The notes beneath the pieces were generated by a model. That model made no database searches and was not told the origin of the DNA. It was given only the letters and a program-made list of their open reading frames with translations. From JAHWJX01 sp036386655 (GTDB lineage Bacteria; Pseudomonadota; Alphaproteobacteria; Caulobacterales; Caulobacteraceae), in assembly GCA_036386655.1 (NCBI GenBank), contig DASVVG010000173.1, positions 1-7,743 of the forward strand: a DNA stretch of 7,743 bases, read 5' to 3'. The translations under genes and the position numbers were made by a program. Below are positions 7,063-7,743 of the stretch, one piece after another. Position 1 is the stretch's first letter. Each line of letters starts with the position of its first letter.

Positions 7063-7743
7063 ATGGCGTCTCCGTCCCCGTCTCCCGCGCCCGCCGTGGA
7101 CCACGCCGTCGCCGGCGCCGCCCACGCCGAGCCGGTCACGCACACCGCCGAGCTGATCTCCTTCGGCGACCTCGTCGGAGGCGGCCAGCCGCTCGCCCTC
7201 GCCGCGGTCGCGCTGGTGCTGGCCCCTCTGCTGGGGGCGCTGCTCGCCGGCCTGGCCTGGCGGTCAGGCGGCGGCCGCATCGCCCAGGCGATCACGACCG
7301 GGCTGCTGTTCCTGTCCTGCGCGCTCTCCTGGTGGGTGTTCAGCAGCACGGCCTGGGGCGGCCTGGAGCCGTTCACGGTCGAGCTGTTCCCGTTCATCAA
7401 CGTGGGCGACTTCCAGTCAGCCTGGTCGGTGCGCGTCGACACGCTTTCCGCGGTGATGATGATCGTGGTGACCACGGTCTCCGCGCTCGTCCACCTCTAC
7501 AGCTGGGGCTACATGGCCGAGGACCCGGGGCGGCCCCGGTTCTTCGCCTACCTGTCGCTGTTCACCTTCGCGATGCTCGCACTGGTGACCGCGGCGGACT
7601 TCATGCAGCTGTTCTTCGGCTGGGAGGGCGTGGGGCTGGCCTCCTACCTCCTGATCGGCTTCTGGTTCCACAAGCCCACCGCCAACGCCGCGGCCATCAA
7701 GGCCTTTGTGGTCAATCGCGTCGGCGACGCCGGCTTCGCGCTC
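7063..7743 (+). CDS. nuoL: NADH-quinone oxidoreductase subunit L (NuoL / ND5), 3'-truncated, with N-terminal extension
   Basis: NuoL is the distal antiporter-like subunit of the membrane arm. The window holds its first 227 residues; the family usually has 600 or more. Recognisable blocks are the first helix ALAAVALVLAPLLGALLAGL (45-64), RFFAYLSLFTFAM (159-171), GWEGVGLASYLLIGF (186-200) and IKAFVVNRVGDAGFAL (212-227). E188, R219 and D222 correspond to E144, R175 and D178 of E. coli NuoL. This places 44 extra residues before the point where the E. coli protein starts. They form a Ser/Pro/Ala/His-rich, non-membrane stretch (MASPSPSPAPAVDHAVAG onward). ATG 7063 has AAGGG (7053-7057) 5 bases upstream and lies one base after the nuoK stop. 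There is no other in-frame ATG before residue 132, so the extension is probably real, though a GTG or CTG internal start cannot be excluded. Confidence 0.97.
   Translation, partial: MASPSPSPAPAVDHAVAGAAHAEPVTHTAELISFGDLVGGGQPLALAAVALVLAPLLGALLAGLAWRSGGGRIAQAITTGLLFLSCALSWWVFSSTAWGGLEPFTVELFPFINVGDFQSAWSVRVDTLSAVMMIVVTTVSALVHLYSWGYMAEDPGRPRFFAYLSLFTFAMLALVTAADFMQLFFGWEGVGLASYLLIGFWFHKPTANAAAIKAFVVNRVGDAGFAL

Overview
This window is a piece of a respiratory complex I (type I NADH dehydrogenase, nuo) locus from a high-G+C bacterium. The proteins look alphaproteobacterial, of the mitochondrial type. NuoF, NuoG, NuoH and NuoI closely match the mitochondrial and alphaproteobacterial forms by eye, and NuoG is about 690 residues long and lacks the extra N7 cluster cysteines found in Escherichia and Thermus. 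The strong G/C bias at third codon positions and the GTG starts fit a high-G+C member of that class, but I cannot name an order or genus from the sequence alone.

Layout, left to right. nuoF (5'-truncated by the window edge) is followed by a 66-residue two-helix membrane protein that overlaps the start of nuoG. Then come nuoG, nuoH, two tiny tandem lipoprotein genes that look like diverged copies of each other, and nuoI. Next, on the opposite strand and tail-to-tail with nuoI, lies a class I SAM-dependent methyltransferase gene. A 172-bp divergent intergenic region follows, and then nuoJ, nuoK and nuoL (3'-truncated). Apart from that intergenic region the DNA is almost all coding. Junctions are overlaps or gaps of at most 11 bp, and several are stop/start overlaps of the GTGA type that suggest translational coupling.

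How the genes work together. NuoF (FMN, cluster N3) and NuoG (clusters N1b, N4, N5) take electrons from NADH. NuoI (N6a, N6b) carries them toward the quinone site, which NuoH helps to form. NuoJ, NuoK and NuoL are membrane subunits of the proton-pumping arm. Key residues for cofactor binding and proton transfer are present wherever I could check them, so this looks like a working complex I.

The accessory content is the less ordinary part: (1) a small membrane protein with a TatA-like N-terminus between nuoF and nuoG; (2) a tandem pair of lipoproteins sharing a two-cysteine C-x22/23-C core between nuoH and nuoI; (3) an antisense methyltransferase gene splitting the operon, which implies either a second promoter before nuoJ or a noncontiguous operon; (4) nearly identical 26-bp 3' ends on nuoF and nuoG; (5) a NuoL N-terminal extension of about 44 residues. 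I see no mobile element, CRISPR array, tRNA or rRNA.
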